64,000 nt of DNA from Flavobacterium daemonense (GTDB lineage: Bacteria; Bacteroidota; Bacteroidia; Flavobacteriales; Flavobacteriaceae). This document shows positions 43,452 to 52,395 of the stretch, piece after piece. Location of the stretch: the NCBI RefSeq assembly GCF_007341385.1, contig NZ_VJYD01000002.1, positions 62,001 to 126,000 of the forward strand, read 5' to 3'. Each line of letters begins with the position of its first letter. The first letter of the stretch is position 1. The notes under the pieces are model-generated. The model had not been told where the DNA came from, made no database searches, and was given only the letters and a program-made list of their open reading frames with translations. The translations under genes were made by a program, and so were the position numbers.

Positions 43452-44519
43452 TTATTTAATAATTTCTACTGTATTTCCGTCTTGTAGGTTGATTTGACCT
43501 GTAGTGATAACCTTTTCTCCGTCAGATAATCCGCTTAAGATTTCTACTTGATCTCCTAAGATTCTTCCTGCAGTTACTTTTTTCAATTTTGCAACTCCAT
43601 TTTCGGCTACAAAAATTTCATTACTGCTAACACTTCCAACAAATGCATTTCTTGGTACAACCATTAAGTTTTGTTTTTGTTGTTTAGATGCAAAATTTGC
43701 AGTTCCGTACATACCTGCTTTCAAGTCGTTGTTAGAATTATTTGTAATTTCAATTTCAACTGGGAAGTTCAAACTAGCATCTGCTTTTGCAGCGATAAAA
43801 GTGATTTTTCCTGGGAAAGTTTTATCTGGATAAACACTCGCCGTAACATTGATATTATCATGTAATTTCAAGCTTGCTACTTGGTTTTCGTTTACCGTAA
43901 CAGTCAATTTTAATTTTGAAGTATTAACGATATCAAATAATGCAGTTGCAGGCATTCCTGTTAAGATAGAACCTGGCTCAATGTATTTTTTATTGATAAA
44001 TCCGTTGATTGGCGCTTTTACTTTTGTGTCACCAACATTGATGTTTGCTTGAGTCAAGTTTGACTGCGCATTTGTCAAAGCTAATTTTGCTTGATCTAAT
44101 TGCTGTTTTGTAACTCCGCCAGTTTTAAAAGCGTTTTCATATCTCGCATAATCAGATTTTGCATTATTATAAACTGCTTGAGCTTGTTGTGCATTTACAT
44201 TAATGATGTCGCCTCTTACTGTCAACAAAGTCTGACCAACACGTACGTAGTCACCTTCTTTAGCTAAAACACTAATTACTTTTCCAGATTTTTCAGCAGA
44301 GAAAGTCAATTCCTGAGTTGGAGCAAAGTTTCCGTTAGCAACAAAATCCAATGAAACTACTTCTGTTTTTACCGGAGTCACTTTAACTGAAACGGCAGCA
44401 TTTTTCTCAGCTACGATATCTGTTTTTTCCTTATTCTTTTTCTTATTGTTATTTAAAACATATCCAATCACACCCAAAGCTGCGATTATGATTACGATTG
44501 TTATAATAGTTTTCTTCAT
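43452..44519 (-). CDS. RND efflux periplasmic adaptor
   Basis: 355 residues, membrane-fusion protein linking permease and outer-membrane channel. An N-terminal membrane anchor (TIITIVIIIAALGVIGYVL) replaces the more common lipid anchor. The lipoyl domain is split around a short coiled coil: SGKVISVLAKEGDYVRVGQTLL and TKVKAPINGFINKKYIEPGS. A beta-barrel and the membrane-proximal domain follow. It is 9 bases behind the TolC-like gene. Confidence 0.95.
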   Translation of the reverse strand: MKKTIITIVIIIAALGVIGYVLNNNKKKNKEKTDIVAEKNAAVSVKVTPVKTEVVSLDFVANGNFAPTQELTFSAEKSGKVISVLAKEGDYVRVGQTLLTVRGDIINVNAQQAQAVYNNAKSDYARYENAFKTGGVTKQQLDQAKLALTNAQSNLTQANINVGDTKVKAPINGFINKKYIEPGSILTGMPATALFDIVNTSKLKLTVTVNENQVASLKLHDNINVTASVYPDKTFPGKITFIAAKADASLNFPVEIEITNNSNNDLKAGMYGTANFASKQQKQNLMVVPRNAFVGSVSSNEIFVAENGVAKLKKVTAGRILGDQVEILSGLSDGEKVITTGQINLQDGNTVEIIK

Positions 44520-44528
44520 TGTAATTAG

Positions 44529-45860
44529 TTATTTAATAAGAGTTTTTAGTTCGCCTTTTGATTTGATTAATGCCACTTCGGCAATTTTATAATTTAAAAC
44601 AGCTCTAGTGTAATTGTTTTGAGCTTCTTGATGTGCATTTTCAGCATCTAATAAATCGGTTAAAGATGCTAAACCTTGCAGATAATTATTTTTTGTATTG
44701 CTCAAAATTTCACGAGCTAAACGCATATTTTCTTGTTGGTTTTGGATCGTCACCATATTGTTCTCGATTTGCGCCATTGCATTTCTGTAATCCAAATCAA
44801 GAGAAAGTTTAGTGTCTTTGATGTCTTCTTGAAGCGATCTGATTTCGATATCGGCTTGTCTTACTTTAGCACGAGTTCCAAATCCTGTAAAAATCGGAAC
44901 GTGTAAATTTAATCCGATTGCAGAGTAATCTGACCAATAAACCCCATCAGAAGGTTTTGCAAACCAAGGCATTTGCGGCCCCTGACCAATATAATTGTAA
45001 CCAGCAACTAAAGAAAGTGTTGGATAATAACCGGCCTCGACAGCTTTTTTATTGAATACTAAAAGCTCTTCTTGTTTTTTCAAAAGCAGATATTCTGTTC
45101 TGTTTTCTACATTTGGAACTTCTGTTAATGATGCAGGAACAGCCTCAAATTCTTCTTTTGGGATAATGATTTGAGTTTCAATTGGCATACCCATATAAAA
45201 CTTCAAAGCATTTTCTTGCAATTCAATTTGATTTTTAACTTGCTGACGATCAGTATCAATGTTTGACAATTTTACAATAATACGGTCTAAATCAATTTTC
45301 TTAGCTAAACCATTATCAAATTGTCCTTTTACAACATCGTGAACTTTTGTAGTATTAAAATAAGTACTGTCAAGCAATTTTAATCTTTCGCGCTGTACGT
45401 AAACAGAATAATAGTTATTTGCTACTCTTTCAATAACTTGTTCTTCTGTTAATTGATCATTGATTTGATAAAATTCACGAGTAGATTTTGCAGCTCTCAA
45501 ACCTGTAAATACAGATTGATCAAATATCGCCTGGCTTAATGTAATTCCAGCGTTTGAAGTCCATTTTTGACCAAATGCCGCCTGAATCGTAGTTCCTGGC
45601 TGACCAAAACCTGCTCCATCAATAACTGTTGTCTGGATTATTGGATTATGAGTCAAGTTTCCGTTTGCAGAAATCTGAGGAAGTGCTCTCGAGCGAATCT
45701 CCTGAATTTTGTATTCGCTGTTTTCAACCTCTAATTTTGCCTTTTTGGCTTCGGCTTTATTTTGAAGCGCATAAACAAGCGCGTCTTTCAAGGTTAAGGT
45801 TACTTGCGCATGGGCTGAAAGGCCTAGACTGCACAAAAGTATTACAATTATTTTTTTCAT
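44529..45860 (-). CDS. TolC-family outer-membrane efflux protein
   Basis: 443 residues with a signal peptide (MKKIIVILLCSLGLSAHA). Two repeats of the TolC helical-hairpin pattern are visible (LTLKDALVYALQNKAEAKKAKLEVENS as the first and LRLSRD-like NYLQGLASLTDLLDAENAHQEAQNNY at the end, here described in parts). Outer-membrane exit duct of the RND pump, 19 bases behind the tetR gene. Confidence 0.94.
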   Translation of the reverse strand: MKKIIVILLCSLGLSAHAQVTLTLKDALVYALQNKAEAKKAKLEVENSEYKIQEIRSRALPQISANGNLTHNPIIQTTVIDGAGFGQPGTTIQAAFGQKWTSNAGITLSQAIFDQSVFTGLRAAKSTREFYQINDQLTEEQVIERVANNYYSVYVQRERLKLLDSTYFNTTKVHDVVKGQFDNGLAKKIDLDRIIVKLSNIDTDRQQVKNQIELQENALKFYMGMPIETQIIIPKEEFEAVPASLTEVPNVENRTEYLLLKKQEELLVFNKKAVEAGYYPTLSLVAGYNYIGQGPQMPWFAKPSDGVYWSDYSAIGLNLHVPIFTGFGTRAKVRQADIEIRSLQEDIKDTKLSLDLDYRNAMAQIENNMVTIQNQQENMRLAREILSNTKNNYLQGLASLTDLLDAENAHQEAQNNYTRAVLNYKIAEVALIKSKGELKTLIK

Positions 45861-45879
45861 AAATTATATATATTGGCGA

Positions 45880-46479
45880 TTAAGCGGTGATTTTTTTAAG
45901 TTGTTTCTCTAATTCTTCAATTCCTTTTTCTGTTGCCATTGCTCGAGTATGATATTCCAAAGCTTCTAATTCAATTTTTTGTGCTTCTCTTTCAGAAACT
46001 GTGGTTTCATTAATATGGAAAATCAAAGTGTAATAAAATTTTACATACAGATCAATGTTCAGATCATTTCGATATAAACCTTCTCGAATTCCTTTTAAAA
46101 TATTATCTTTAAAATAATGATTGCATTGGTCGATTTCATGCGTCATTACATTTTGATAAATTTCTGGGTAATGTTTTTTAAGCTGATATAGAGGAGAAGT
46201 ATCGGTAGCATTTTTAAACATATCACGAAACATTTCTCTGATTTCAAAATTTTCATGAATAGCATTGTATTTTCTTGCCACAATGGTATCAATAACTTCA
46301 TGTACTTGTTTATGAACCATTGATGTACTCTCTTCAATTAAAACTTCCTTATTACAGAAGTATTTGTAAATCGTTTTTTTCGAAATACACATTTCGCCTG
46401 CAATATCATCCATCGTAACACTTTTAAAACCAAGTTTTAAAAACAGTTCACTAGCTTTTGATATGATTTTCTCTTTCAT
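45880..46479 (-). CDS. TetR/AcrR-family regulator of the efflux operon
   Basis: 199 residues. Residues 1-47 are the DNA-binding domain: KIISKASELFLKLGFKSV and TMDDIAGEMCISKKTIYKYF. The rest is the helical ligand and dimer domain. The ATG at 46479 is chosen because the ATG four codons upstream would sit almost on the predicted transcription start. First gene of the RND operon. A 28-base palindrome (46512-46539) overlies its promoter, and two copies of the same palindrome stand at yceI, so it probably represses both itself and yceI. Confidence 0.92.
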   Translation of the reverse strand: MKEKIISKASELFLKLGFKSVTMDDIAGEMCISKKTIYKYFCNKEVLIEESTSMVHKQVHEVIDTIVARKYNAIHENFEIREMFRDMFKNATDTSPLYQLKKHYPEIYQNVMTHEIDQCNHYFKDNILKGIREGLYRNDLNIDLYVKFYYTLIFHINETTVSEREAQKIELEALEYHTRAMATEKGIEELEKQLKKITA

Positions 46480-46499
46480 TTTGACTCTCAATTGTACTA

Positions 46500-46507
46500 C
46501 AAATATA
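46500..46507 (-). promoter_or_regulatory. -7 element of the tetR-RND operon
   Basis: TATATTTG on the minus strand, 20 bases before the tetR start, directly downstream of the palindrome at 46512. The -33 box is not a clear TTG. Confidence 0.5.
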
Positions 46508-46511
46508 ATCA

Positions 46512-46539
46512 GGAAACTAAAGTCAGAAAAACAGTTTCC
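46512..46539. promoter_or_regulatory. Predicted TetR operator 1 (GGAAACT-N14-AGTTTCC)
   Basis: GGAAACT at 46512-46518 and AGTTTCC at 46533-46539, spacer 14. It lies between the -7 element and the -33 region of the tetR promoter, where a bound repressor would block RNA polymerase. Same arms and spacing at 47153-47180 and 47204-47231. Confidence 0.75.
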
Positions 46540-46585
46540 ATTATATTTGTAATAATTTTACATTAATTTATTCATTATGTAAGAT

Positions 46586-47107
46586 TTATATGCTAAATTC
46601 TAGATTTGCAATAAGTTTTATATCTTTTCCAAGCGCTTCGCCGTTTTGATGATTAAACGAGTTATAATCCAATCCAAAGTCTTGGCGTTTGATATCTCCT
46701 TTAATTTCAAAGGCTACTTTTTTCTCTCCATTATACGTATTTACACCAATAAATTCTGCATCAAGCTCAACAACTCGAGTCACGTCTTTTATTGTTAAAT
46801 CGCCTTTAAAAAAATTGATGTTATTGTTTATTTTTTGAAAAGAAGTCGATTTGAAACTGATGATCGGATGTTCATCTTCTTCAAAAAAATCATGCAGCTG
46901 CAAATGTGAATCCACTTGCTGAAAGCTTTCAGTTTTATTATTAATGTCTAATGAAAACTCTACCGATGCATCTTCAATTTCATTATCCTCGATACTCACA
47001 TAACCGCCAAATTTATTTGTAAGACCTCCTAAATAAGAAATTTTAGAGTGTCTCATTTTTATTAAAACATCTGATTGTGTCGAATCTAAAGTCCAAGTTG
47101 TTTTCAT
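46586..47107 (-). CDS. YceI-family lipid-binding-fold protein
   Basis: 173 residues from the ATG at 47107 (MKTTWTLDSTQSDV), the usual YceI beginning; a much longer frame to 47329 runs through promoter and operators and is rejected. The family beta-barrel strands are clear: VLIKMRHSKISYLGG, FKGDLTIKDVTRVVELDAEF and IKGDIKRQDFGLDYN. YceI proteins bind isoprenoid-like lipids in a barrel. There is no signal peptide, so this copy is cytoplasmic. Two predicted TetR operators surround its promoter, tying it to the efflux operon. Confidence 0.9.
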   Translation of the reverse strand: MKTTWTLDSTQSDVLIKMRHSKISYLGGLTNKFGGYVSIEDNEIEDASVEFSLDINNKTESFQQVDSHLQLHDFFEEDEHPIISFKSTSFQKINNNINFFKGDLTIKDVTRVVELDAEFIGVNTYNGEKKVAFEIKGDIKRQDFGLDYNSFNHQNGEALGKDIKLIANLEFSI

Positions 47108-47152
47108 AAATATCTGATTTATATTATTTTGTAGAACACTTAAAATTATTAA

Positions 47153-47180
47153 GGAAACTTTTTCAGTGTTCTGAGTTTCC
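47153..47180. promoter_or_regulatory. Predicted TetR operator 2
   Basis: GGAAACT (47153-47159) and AGTTTCC (47174-47180), spacer 14. It lies just downstream of the predicted yceI transcription start. Confidence 0.75.
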
Positions 47181-47191
47181 AATTTCGGATG

Positions 47192-47221
47192 CAAATATAG
47201 ATAGGAAACTCTGAATACCAA
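47192..47221 (-). promoter_or_regulatory. Promoter of yceI
   Basis: On the minus strand TTG (47219-47221), exactly 19 bases, TATATTTG (47192-47199), a full consensus match. Operator 3 covers its -33 box and spacer. Confidence 0.7.
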
Positions 47222-47231
47222 AAAAGTTTCC
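47204..47231. promoter_or_regulatory. Predicted TetR operator 3
   Basis: GGAAACT (47204-47210) and AGTTTCC (47225-47231), spacer 14, overlapping the yceI -33 box. Confidence 0.75.
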
Positions 47232-47373
47232 GTGTTTTTTTTATTTATTTTAACTTTTCGTTTTATTTTCTTTGAAAAGCAAACTTTCAATCTTTCGCAG
47301 CATTTTGTTTTTACGGCATAATAATTCATAATTGAATTGTATCTTTGAGCCTCGTAAATCAGAATTTCATTTT

Positions 47374-48348
47374 ATGCACGATATAAGTCAGTACCAAGAT
47401 TTTTTTATTAGTTACCTAAAAAACCAAAGCATACAAAAAGAACCCAAAAATCTTTATGAGCCTATTGAATATATTTTAGGGCTTGGCGGAAAAAGAATGC
47501 GTCCGGTACTGACATTAATGGCTTCAGAAGTTTTTGACACCAGTTACAAAATCGCTTTGCCAGCCGCAATGGCCGTTGAAGTTTTTCATAATTTCTCGCT
47601 AGTTCACGATGATATTATGGACGATGCTCCGCTACGACGAGGAGAAGAAACAGTTCACGAAAAATGGAATATCAACACCGGAATTTTGTCTGGTGACGCC
47701 ATGCTGATTCTGGCTTATCAATATTTCGAGCAATACGAACCAGCCGTTTTTAGGGACTTGGCAAAACTATTCAGCAAAACAGCTCTTGAAGTTTGCGAAG
47801 GCCAGCAGTGGGATGTTGATTTTGAAGAAAGAAACGATGTTACGATTCCGGAATACCTAAAAATGATCGAATACAAAACTGCTGTTCTGGTTGCGGCCGC
47901 TATGAAAATGGGAGCAATTGTTGCCAAAACTTCAGAAAAAGAAGCCGATTTGATTTATGATTTCGGACTTAATTTAGGTTTGGCATTTCAATTACAAGAC
48001 GATTATTTGGATGCATTTGGAGATCCGAAAACATTCGGAAAACAAGTTGGAGGCGATATTATTGAAAACAAAAAAACGTATTTATATTTAAAAGCATTGG
48101 AATTTTCATCTGAAGAAAAGGCTTCAGAATTAGAAAAATTATTCCGCTTGCAGTTAGAAGACAATTCAGAAAAAATTAAAACTGCCAAAGCTATTTTCAA
48201 CGAATCTGGAGCTTCAAAAGCAACGCAAGATGCAATCGAAATGTACACTTTTAAAGCCTTCGAAACTTTAGAAAAAATGGACATCAATTCTGAAAAGAAA
48301 AATATCCTAAGAACATTCGGTGAAAATTTAATGGGGAGAAAAGTATAG
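47374..48348 (+). CDS. Polyprenyl diphosphate synthase
   Basis: Elongates allylic diphosphates with isopentenyl diphosphate. 324 residues from the ATG at 47374 (MHDISQYQDFF); an ATG 14 codons upstream overlaps the promoter. The first Asp-rich motif is LVHDDIMDDAPLRRG and the second is QLQDDYLDAFGD; GGKRMRPVL binds the diphosphate. A Phe stands five residues before the first Asp motif, a position where bulky residues limit chain length, so a short product (C15-C20) is possible. A TATCTTTG -7 box is at 47340-47347. Divergent from yceI. Confidence 0.93.
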   Translation: MHDISQYQDFFISYLKNQSIQKEPKNLYEPIEYILGLGGKRMRPVLTLMASEVFDTSYKIALPAAMAVEVFHNFSLVHDDIMDDAPLRRGEETVHEKWNINTGILSGDAMLILAYQYFEQYEPAVFRDLAKLFSKTALEVCEGQQWDVDFEERNDVTIPEYLKMIEYKTAVLVAAAMKMGAIVAKTSEKEADLIYDFGLNLGLAFQLQDDYLDAFGDPKTFGKQVGGDIIENKKTYLYLKALEFSSEEKASELEKLFRLQLEDNSEKIKTAKAIFNESGASKATQDAIEMYTFKAFETLEKMDINSEKKNILRTFGENLMGRKV

Positions 48349-48402
48349 TATTCAGTTTATCAGTGATTAAGTGTTCAAAAAAAATCTAAAATCTAAAAAC
48401 AA

Positions 48403-48756
48403 ATGTTTGCAGCACCAATAAATACAGAATCTTTGTTAGCACAGGCGCAAGCAGAAACTTTATATTTAAATCTGATTGAACAAATAAACAAAGATTTCAA
48501 TTTGGCCAATGAAGGAATTGATTTTCCATTGAGCATTTCTCCCGATGAATTAAAAATCCAGCTACACGAAAAAATCTACCGAATGATTCAGTATAAATTT
48601 GCTGAATATTTGAACCTGCTTTATATTATCGATGTTCCCGAAAACGAGATCAAACAACTCGATGGCTCAGATTTAGTTATTCTTGCAGAACAAGTTGCTT
48701 TTTTAATTTTAAAAAGAGAATGGCAGAAAGTTTGGTTTCGAAAAAATTTTAGATAA
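48403..48756 (+). CDS. Conserved small protein of unknown function
   Basis: 117 residues, acidic and largely helical, with no signal peptide or membrane segment. LLAQAQAETLYLNLIEQINKDF and LHEKIYRMIQYKFAEYLNLLYIIDVPE suggest two long helices. I do not recognise the family. It starts 54 bases after the polyprenyl synthase gene on the same strand and is probably cotranscribed. Confidence 0.7.
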   Translation: MFAAPINTESLLAQAQAETLYLNLIEQINKDFNLANEGIDFPLSISPDELKIQLHEKIYRMIQYKFAEYLNLLYIIDVPENEIKQLDGSDLVILAEQVAFLILKREWQKVWFRKNFR

Positions 48757-48765
48757 AATTTTAGG

Positions 48766-48861
48766 GGCAAAGTCGCAAAGTTGCAAAGCAACAGAGGTTT
48801 CTCTCTTTGCGATCAACTTTAAAACCTTTGAACCTTTGCCACTATGAGCCTTTGAACCTCT
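48766..48861. repeat. Word repeat GCAAAGTT/AACCTTTG
   Basis: GCAAAGTC, GCAAAGTT, GCAAAGCA at 8-base spacing on the left, and AAACCTTT, GAACCTTT, GAGCCTTT, GAACCTCT at 8-base spacing on the right. It fills the gap between two convergent genes and touches the stop codon of the gene at 48860. Confidence 0.8.
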
Positions 48862-49411
48862 AAAAATAAACCCTCACAAAAGGCATAAATCCAGACCCAT
48901 AAAGGCTTTTATTCGGATTATATAAAACATCATAACGCCCGCCAATTGTCACGTTTCCTGTTCGGTAACCAGCTCCAAGATATAGGGCAGTATTCCAGTA
49001 AGAATCAGAATAGCTCGGCTGATTATAATATTGTTCATATTGAGTATCTACTCTAACCTGCTCTAGTTCGGCAGATAATTGAACTTGCGGAATAGGGTTT
49101 ACAAGTACAATCGCGCTTCCACCCCAAACAAAAGATTCGTAATAATTTTTTTGATATAAATAACCAAATTGCAATCCAGCACCTACAGAAACTATTGGAT
49201 TAATGTTATAAATAGCACTCGGCATGACCGAAATATTGGTGTAACCAGATCCGAAACCTAATCCTAATCCGCCTCCAAACTGTACTTTATCCCAAAAATG
49301 ATTGCTGTTGTCAATGACATAATTTTGTTGTGCCTTTCCGGAGTTTGAAAATAATACCGCCAAAATCACAAAAAAAGATTTGAAAACGATTGAAATTTGA
49401 TTTTTCTTCAT
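48860..49411 (-). CDS. Predicted outer-membrane beta-barrel protein
   Basis: 183 residues with a signal peptide cut after SGKAQQ. The mature part consists of alternating beta strands rich in Gly and Tyr (FGGGLGLGFGSGYTNISVMPSA, VGAGLQFGYLYQKNYY, YLGAGYRTGNVTIGGRYDVLY) and ends in FMPFVRVYF, an aromatic C-terminus as in outer-membrane barrels. About eight strands are possible. Function unknown. Divergent from sucA. Confidence 0.8.
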   Translation of the reverse strand: MKKNQISIVFKSFFVILAVLFSNSGKAQQNYVIDNSNHFWDKVQFGGGLGLGFGSGYTNISVMPSAIYNINPIVSVGAGLQFGYLYQKNYYESFVWGGSAIVLVNPIPQVQLSAELEQVRVDTQYEQYYNQPSYSDSYWNTALYLGAGYRTGNVTIGGRYDVLYNPNKSLYGSGFMPFVRVYF

Positions 49412-49483
49412 AGTTAACGTTTATTTTAACAAATTTTTACGTAAAAGTACGTAAAAAAAAGATCTAAATAAATGTGATTGTTG

Positions 49484-49491
49484 TACTTTTG
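49484..49491 (+). promoter_or_regulatory. -7 promoter element of sucA
   Basis: TACTTTTG, matching TAnnTTTG, 37 bases before the chosen sucA start. It supports the downstream start, because the upstream ATG at 49474 would precede the promoter. A clear -33 TTG is not seen. Confidence 0.5.
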
Positions 49492-49527
49492 CGATTCTAT
49501 TTAACAAAAAGTATATTCACTAATATT

Positions 49528-52302
49528 ATGGATAGGTTTTCATTTTTAAATGCAGCGCATACAGAGTTTTTTGCACAATTATACGATCAATATTTAGTAA
49601 ACCCAGACAGCGTTGAGCCTAGCTGGAGAAGTTTTTTTCAAGGTTTTGACTTTGGACAAACCGTTTATAATGACGAAAATCCAGTGCAGACGGTAGTTGA
49701 GTATGTGACTAGCCCAAACACAGATTACAGTCAGGTTTCAGAAAAACTAAAAAAAGAATTTAATGTTCTTAAATTAATTGACGGATACCGCACGCGCGGG
49801 CATTTGTTTACAAAAACAAACCCAGTTCGTGACCGCAGACAGTCTTCTCCAACTTTAGATATTGAAAATTTCGGATTATCAGCTGCAGATCTTTCTACTG
49901 TTTTTGATGCTGCTCAGACAATTGGAATGGTGCCTTCATCTTTAGAAGATATTGTAAATCGACTTAAGGCTATTTACTGCCAGCATATTGGTATTGAATA
50001 TATGTACATCAGGAATCCTGGTGTTGTAAAATGGATTCAGGATAAATTATCTGTAAATGTTAATCAGCCTAATTTCTCTACAGAAGAAAAGAAAACGATC
50101 TTAAATAAATTAAACGAAGCGGTTTCTTTTGAGAACTTCCTTCATACTAAATATGTTGGACAAAAACGTTTCTCATTAGAAGGTGGAGAATCTATCATCC
50201 CAGCTTTAGATGCTTTAATCGAGCAAGCTGCTGAAAAAGGTGTTGAACAATTCGTAATGGGAATGGCACACCGTGGTCGTTTGAACGTTTTGGCAAACAT
50301 CTTCGGAAAATCTACTCAAGATATTTTTGGTGAGTTTGACGGAAAAGATTACGATCAGGAATATTTTGACGGTGACGTAAAATACCACTTAGGTCTTACT
50401 GCAGACAAGAAAACAAGATCTGGAAAAAGCATCAACATCAATTTAGCACCAAACCCTTCTCACTTAGAGACCGTTGGAGCTGTAATTGAAGGAATCACAA
50501 GAGCAAAACAAGATAAATATTACGCTGACGATTTCTCTAAAGTATTACCTATCGCCGTTCACGGAGATGCTGCAATTGCAGGTCAAGGTATTTTATACGA
50601 AATCATTCAGATGGCACAACTTGATGGTTACAAAACTGGAGGAACAATCCACATTGTGATCAACAACCAAGTTGGATTTACAACTAACTATTTAGACGCT
50701 CGTTCATCTACTTATTGTACAGACGTTGCTAAAGTAACTTTATCTCCAGTATTACACGTAAATGCTGATGATGCTGAGGCTGTTGTACACGCTGTATCTT
50801 TTGCATTAGACTACAGAATGCAGTTTGGACGTGACGTATTTATCGATTTATTAGGATACAGAAAATATGGTCACAACGAAGGTGATGAACCTCGTTTCAC
50901 GCAACCAGTTTTATATAAAATCATTGCTAAACATAAAAACCCAAGAGACATTTACGCAGAAAAATTACTTTCTGACGGCGTAATTGATGCTTCTTATGTT
51001 AATGCTTTAGAAAAAGAATACAAATCAGCTTTAGAACAAAATCTTGAAGCTTCGCGTAAAAAAGATTTGACGATCATTACTCCATTCATGAAAAACGAAT
51101 GGGAAGGATTTGTTCAGGTAACTGACAAACAAATGCTTGAGAAAGTTGACACTACTTTTGACAAAAAAGGATTGGATTCTATCATCAACACAATCTCAAC
51201 TTTACCTTCAGACAAGAAATTCATCAATAAAATAACAAAAATTGTTACGGATAGAAAACTTGGATACGATAACAATACACTGGATTGGGGAACTGCAGAA
51301 GCACTTGCTTACGGTTCACTTTTAACAGAAGGATTTGATGTTCGTATTTCTGGTCAGGATGTTGAAAGAGGAACTTTCTCTCACCGTCATGCGGTTGTGA
51401 AAGTAGAAGATTCTGAAGAAGAAGTAATTTTATTAAACGGAATCGAAAACAAAAAAGGAAAATTCGGTGTATTCAATTCACTTTTATCTGAATACGGAGT
51501 TCTTGGTTTTGATTACGGATATGCATTAGCAAACCCAAAAGCGTTAACAATCTGGGAAGCACAATTTGGAGATTTCTCTAACGGTGCTCAAATCATGATT
51601 GACCAATATATTTCATGTGGAGAAGATAAATGGAACAACCAAAACGGTATCGTTTTATTATTGCCTCACGGATATGAAGGACAAGGTGCTGAACACTCTT
51701 CTGCAAGAATGGAACGTTACTTACAACTTTGTGCAAGACAAAATATGTATGTTGCTGACTGTACAACTCCAGCTAACTTTTTCCACTTGTTGAGAAGACA
51801 AATGAAAACAAATTTCCGTAAGCCATTGGTAGTTTTCTCTCCAAAAAGTTTATTGCGTGATCCAAGATGTGTATCAACAGTTGAGGAATTAGCAACAGGA
51901 AGTTTCCAAGAAACAATTGACGATAATACAGTAGATAAAAAGAAAGTAAAAACTTTAGTATTCTGTACAGGTAAATTCTACTACGATATTGTTGCAGAAA
52001 GAGAAAACAACGGAAGAAATGACGTTGCAGTTGTTCGTATCGAGCAATTATTCCCTTTCCCAGCAGAACAGCTTAAAGAAATCATTGCTAAATATCCAAA
52101 CGCTGATGATTATGTTTGGGCTCAGGAAGAACCTAAAAACATGGGAGCTTACAGCTTTATGTTAATGAACTTCGATCTTGTAAAATGGAGATTGGCTTCA
52201 TTAAAAGCTTATGCTGCTCCAGCATCTGGAAGTTATACACGTGCAAAACGTCGTCATGCAGATGCAATTAGAATGGTATTCGATAAAAATTTATTCAGAT
52301 AA
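49528..52302 (+). CDS. sucA: 2-oxoglutarate dehydrogenase E1 component
   Basis: Thiamine-diphosphate-dependent decarboxylase of the TCA cycle complex that makes succinyl-CoA. 924 residues from the ATG at 49528 (MDRFSFLNAAHTEFFAQLYDQYL, the family start). Key segments: FVMGMAHRGRLNVLANI, HGDAAIAGQGILYEIIQM and the cofactor-binding INNQVGFTT; the C-terminal transketolase-like part has LPHGYEGQGAEHSSARMERYLQL. It is followed by sucB after a 93-base gap that holds a word repeat. The E3 subunit is not in the window. Confidence 0.97.
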   Translation: MDRFSFLNAAHTEFFAQLYDQYLVNPDSVEPSWRSFFQGFDFGQTVYNDENPVQTVVEYVTSPNTDYSQVSEKLKKEFNVLKLIDGYRTRGHLFTKTNPVRDRRQSSPTLDIENFGLSAADLSTVFDAAQTIGMVPSSLEDIVNRLKAIYCQHIGIEYMYIRNPGVVKWIQDKLSVNVNQPNFSTEEKKTILNKLNEAVSFENFLHTKYVGQKRFSLEGGESIIPALDALIEQAAEKGVEQFVMGMAHRGRLNVLANIFGKSTQDIFGEFDGKDYDQEYFDGDVKYHLGLTADKKTRSGKSININLAPNPSHLETVGAVIEGITRAKQDKYYADDFSKVLPIAVHGDAAIAGQGILYEIIQMAQLDGYKTGGTIHIVINNQVGFTTNYLDARSSTYCTDVAKVTLSPVLHVNADDAEAVVHAVSFALDYRMQFGRDVFIDLLGYRKYGHNEGDEPRFTQPVLYKIIAKHKNPRDIYAEKLLSDGVIDASYVNALEKEYKSALEQNLEASRKKDLTIITPFMKNEWEGFVQVTDKQMLEKVDTTFDKKGLDSIINTISTLPSDKKFINKITKIVTDRKLGYDNNTLDWGTAEALAYGSLLTEGFDVRISGQDVERGTFSHRHAVVKVEDSEEEVILLNGIENKKGKFGVFNSLLSEYGVLGFDYGYALANPKALTIWEAQFGDFSNGAQIMIDQYISCGEDKWNNQNGIVLLLPHGYEGQGAEHSSARMERYLQLCARQNMYVADCTTPANFFHLLRRQMKTNFRKPLVVFSPKSLLRDPRCVSTVEELATGSFQETIDDNTVDKKKVKTLVFCTGKFYYDIVAERENNGRNDVAVVRIEQLFPFPAEQLKEIIAKYPNADDYVWAQEEPKNMGAYSFMLMNFDLVKWRLASLKAYAAPASGSYTRAKRRHADAIRMVFDKNLFR

Positions 52303-52309
52303 AAAAAAT

Positions 52310-52369
52310 GTTTCAAGTTTCAAGTTTTAAGTTTCAAGTTTAACAACCTGAAACCTGAAACTTGAAACC
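52310..52369. repeat. Word repeat GTTTCAA/TTGAAAC, copy 2 (sucA-sucB gap)
   Basis: GTTTCAA, GTTTCAA, GTTTTAA, GTTTCAA at 7-base spacing, then AACCTGAAACCTGAAACTTG as the complementary half. It sits eight bases after the sucA stop and 26 bases before sucB. Confidence 0.8.
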
Positions 52370-52395
52370 ATAAAAACCTTAAACAAAGAAATAAG

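Noticed and set aside
47108..47329. N-terminal extension of the YceI frame up to 47329
   Set aside because: The extension covers a full-consensus promoter and two operators, and YceI homologues start at MKTTWTLD.
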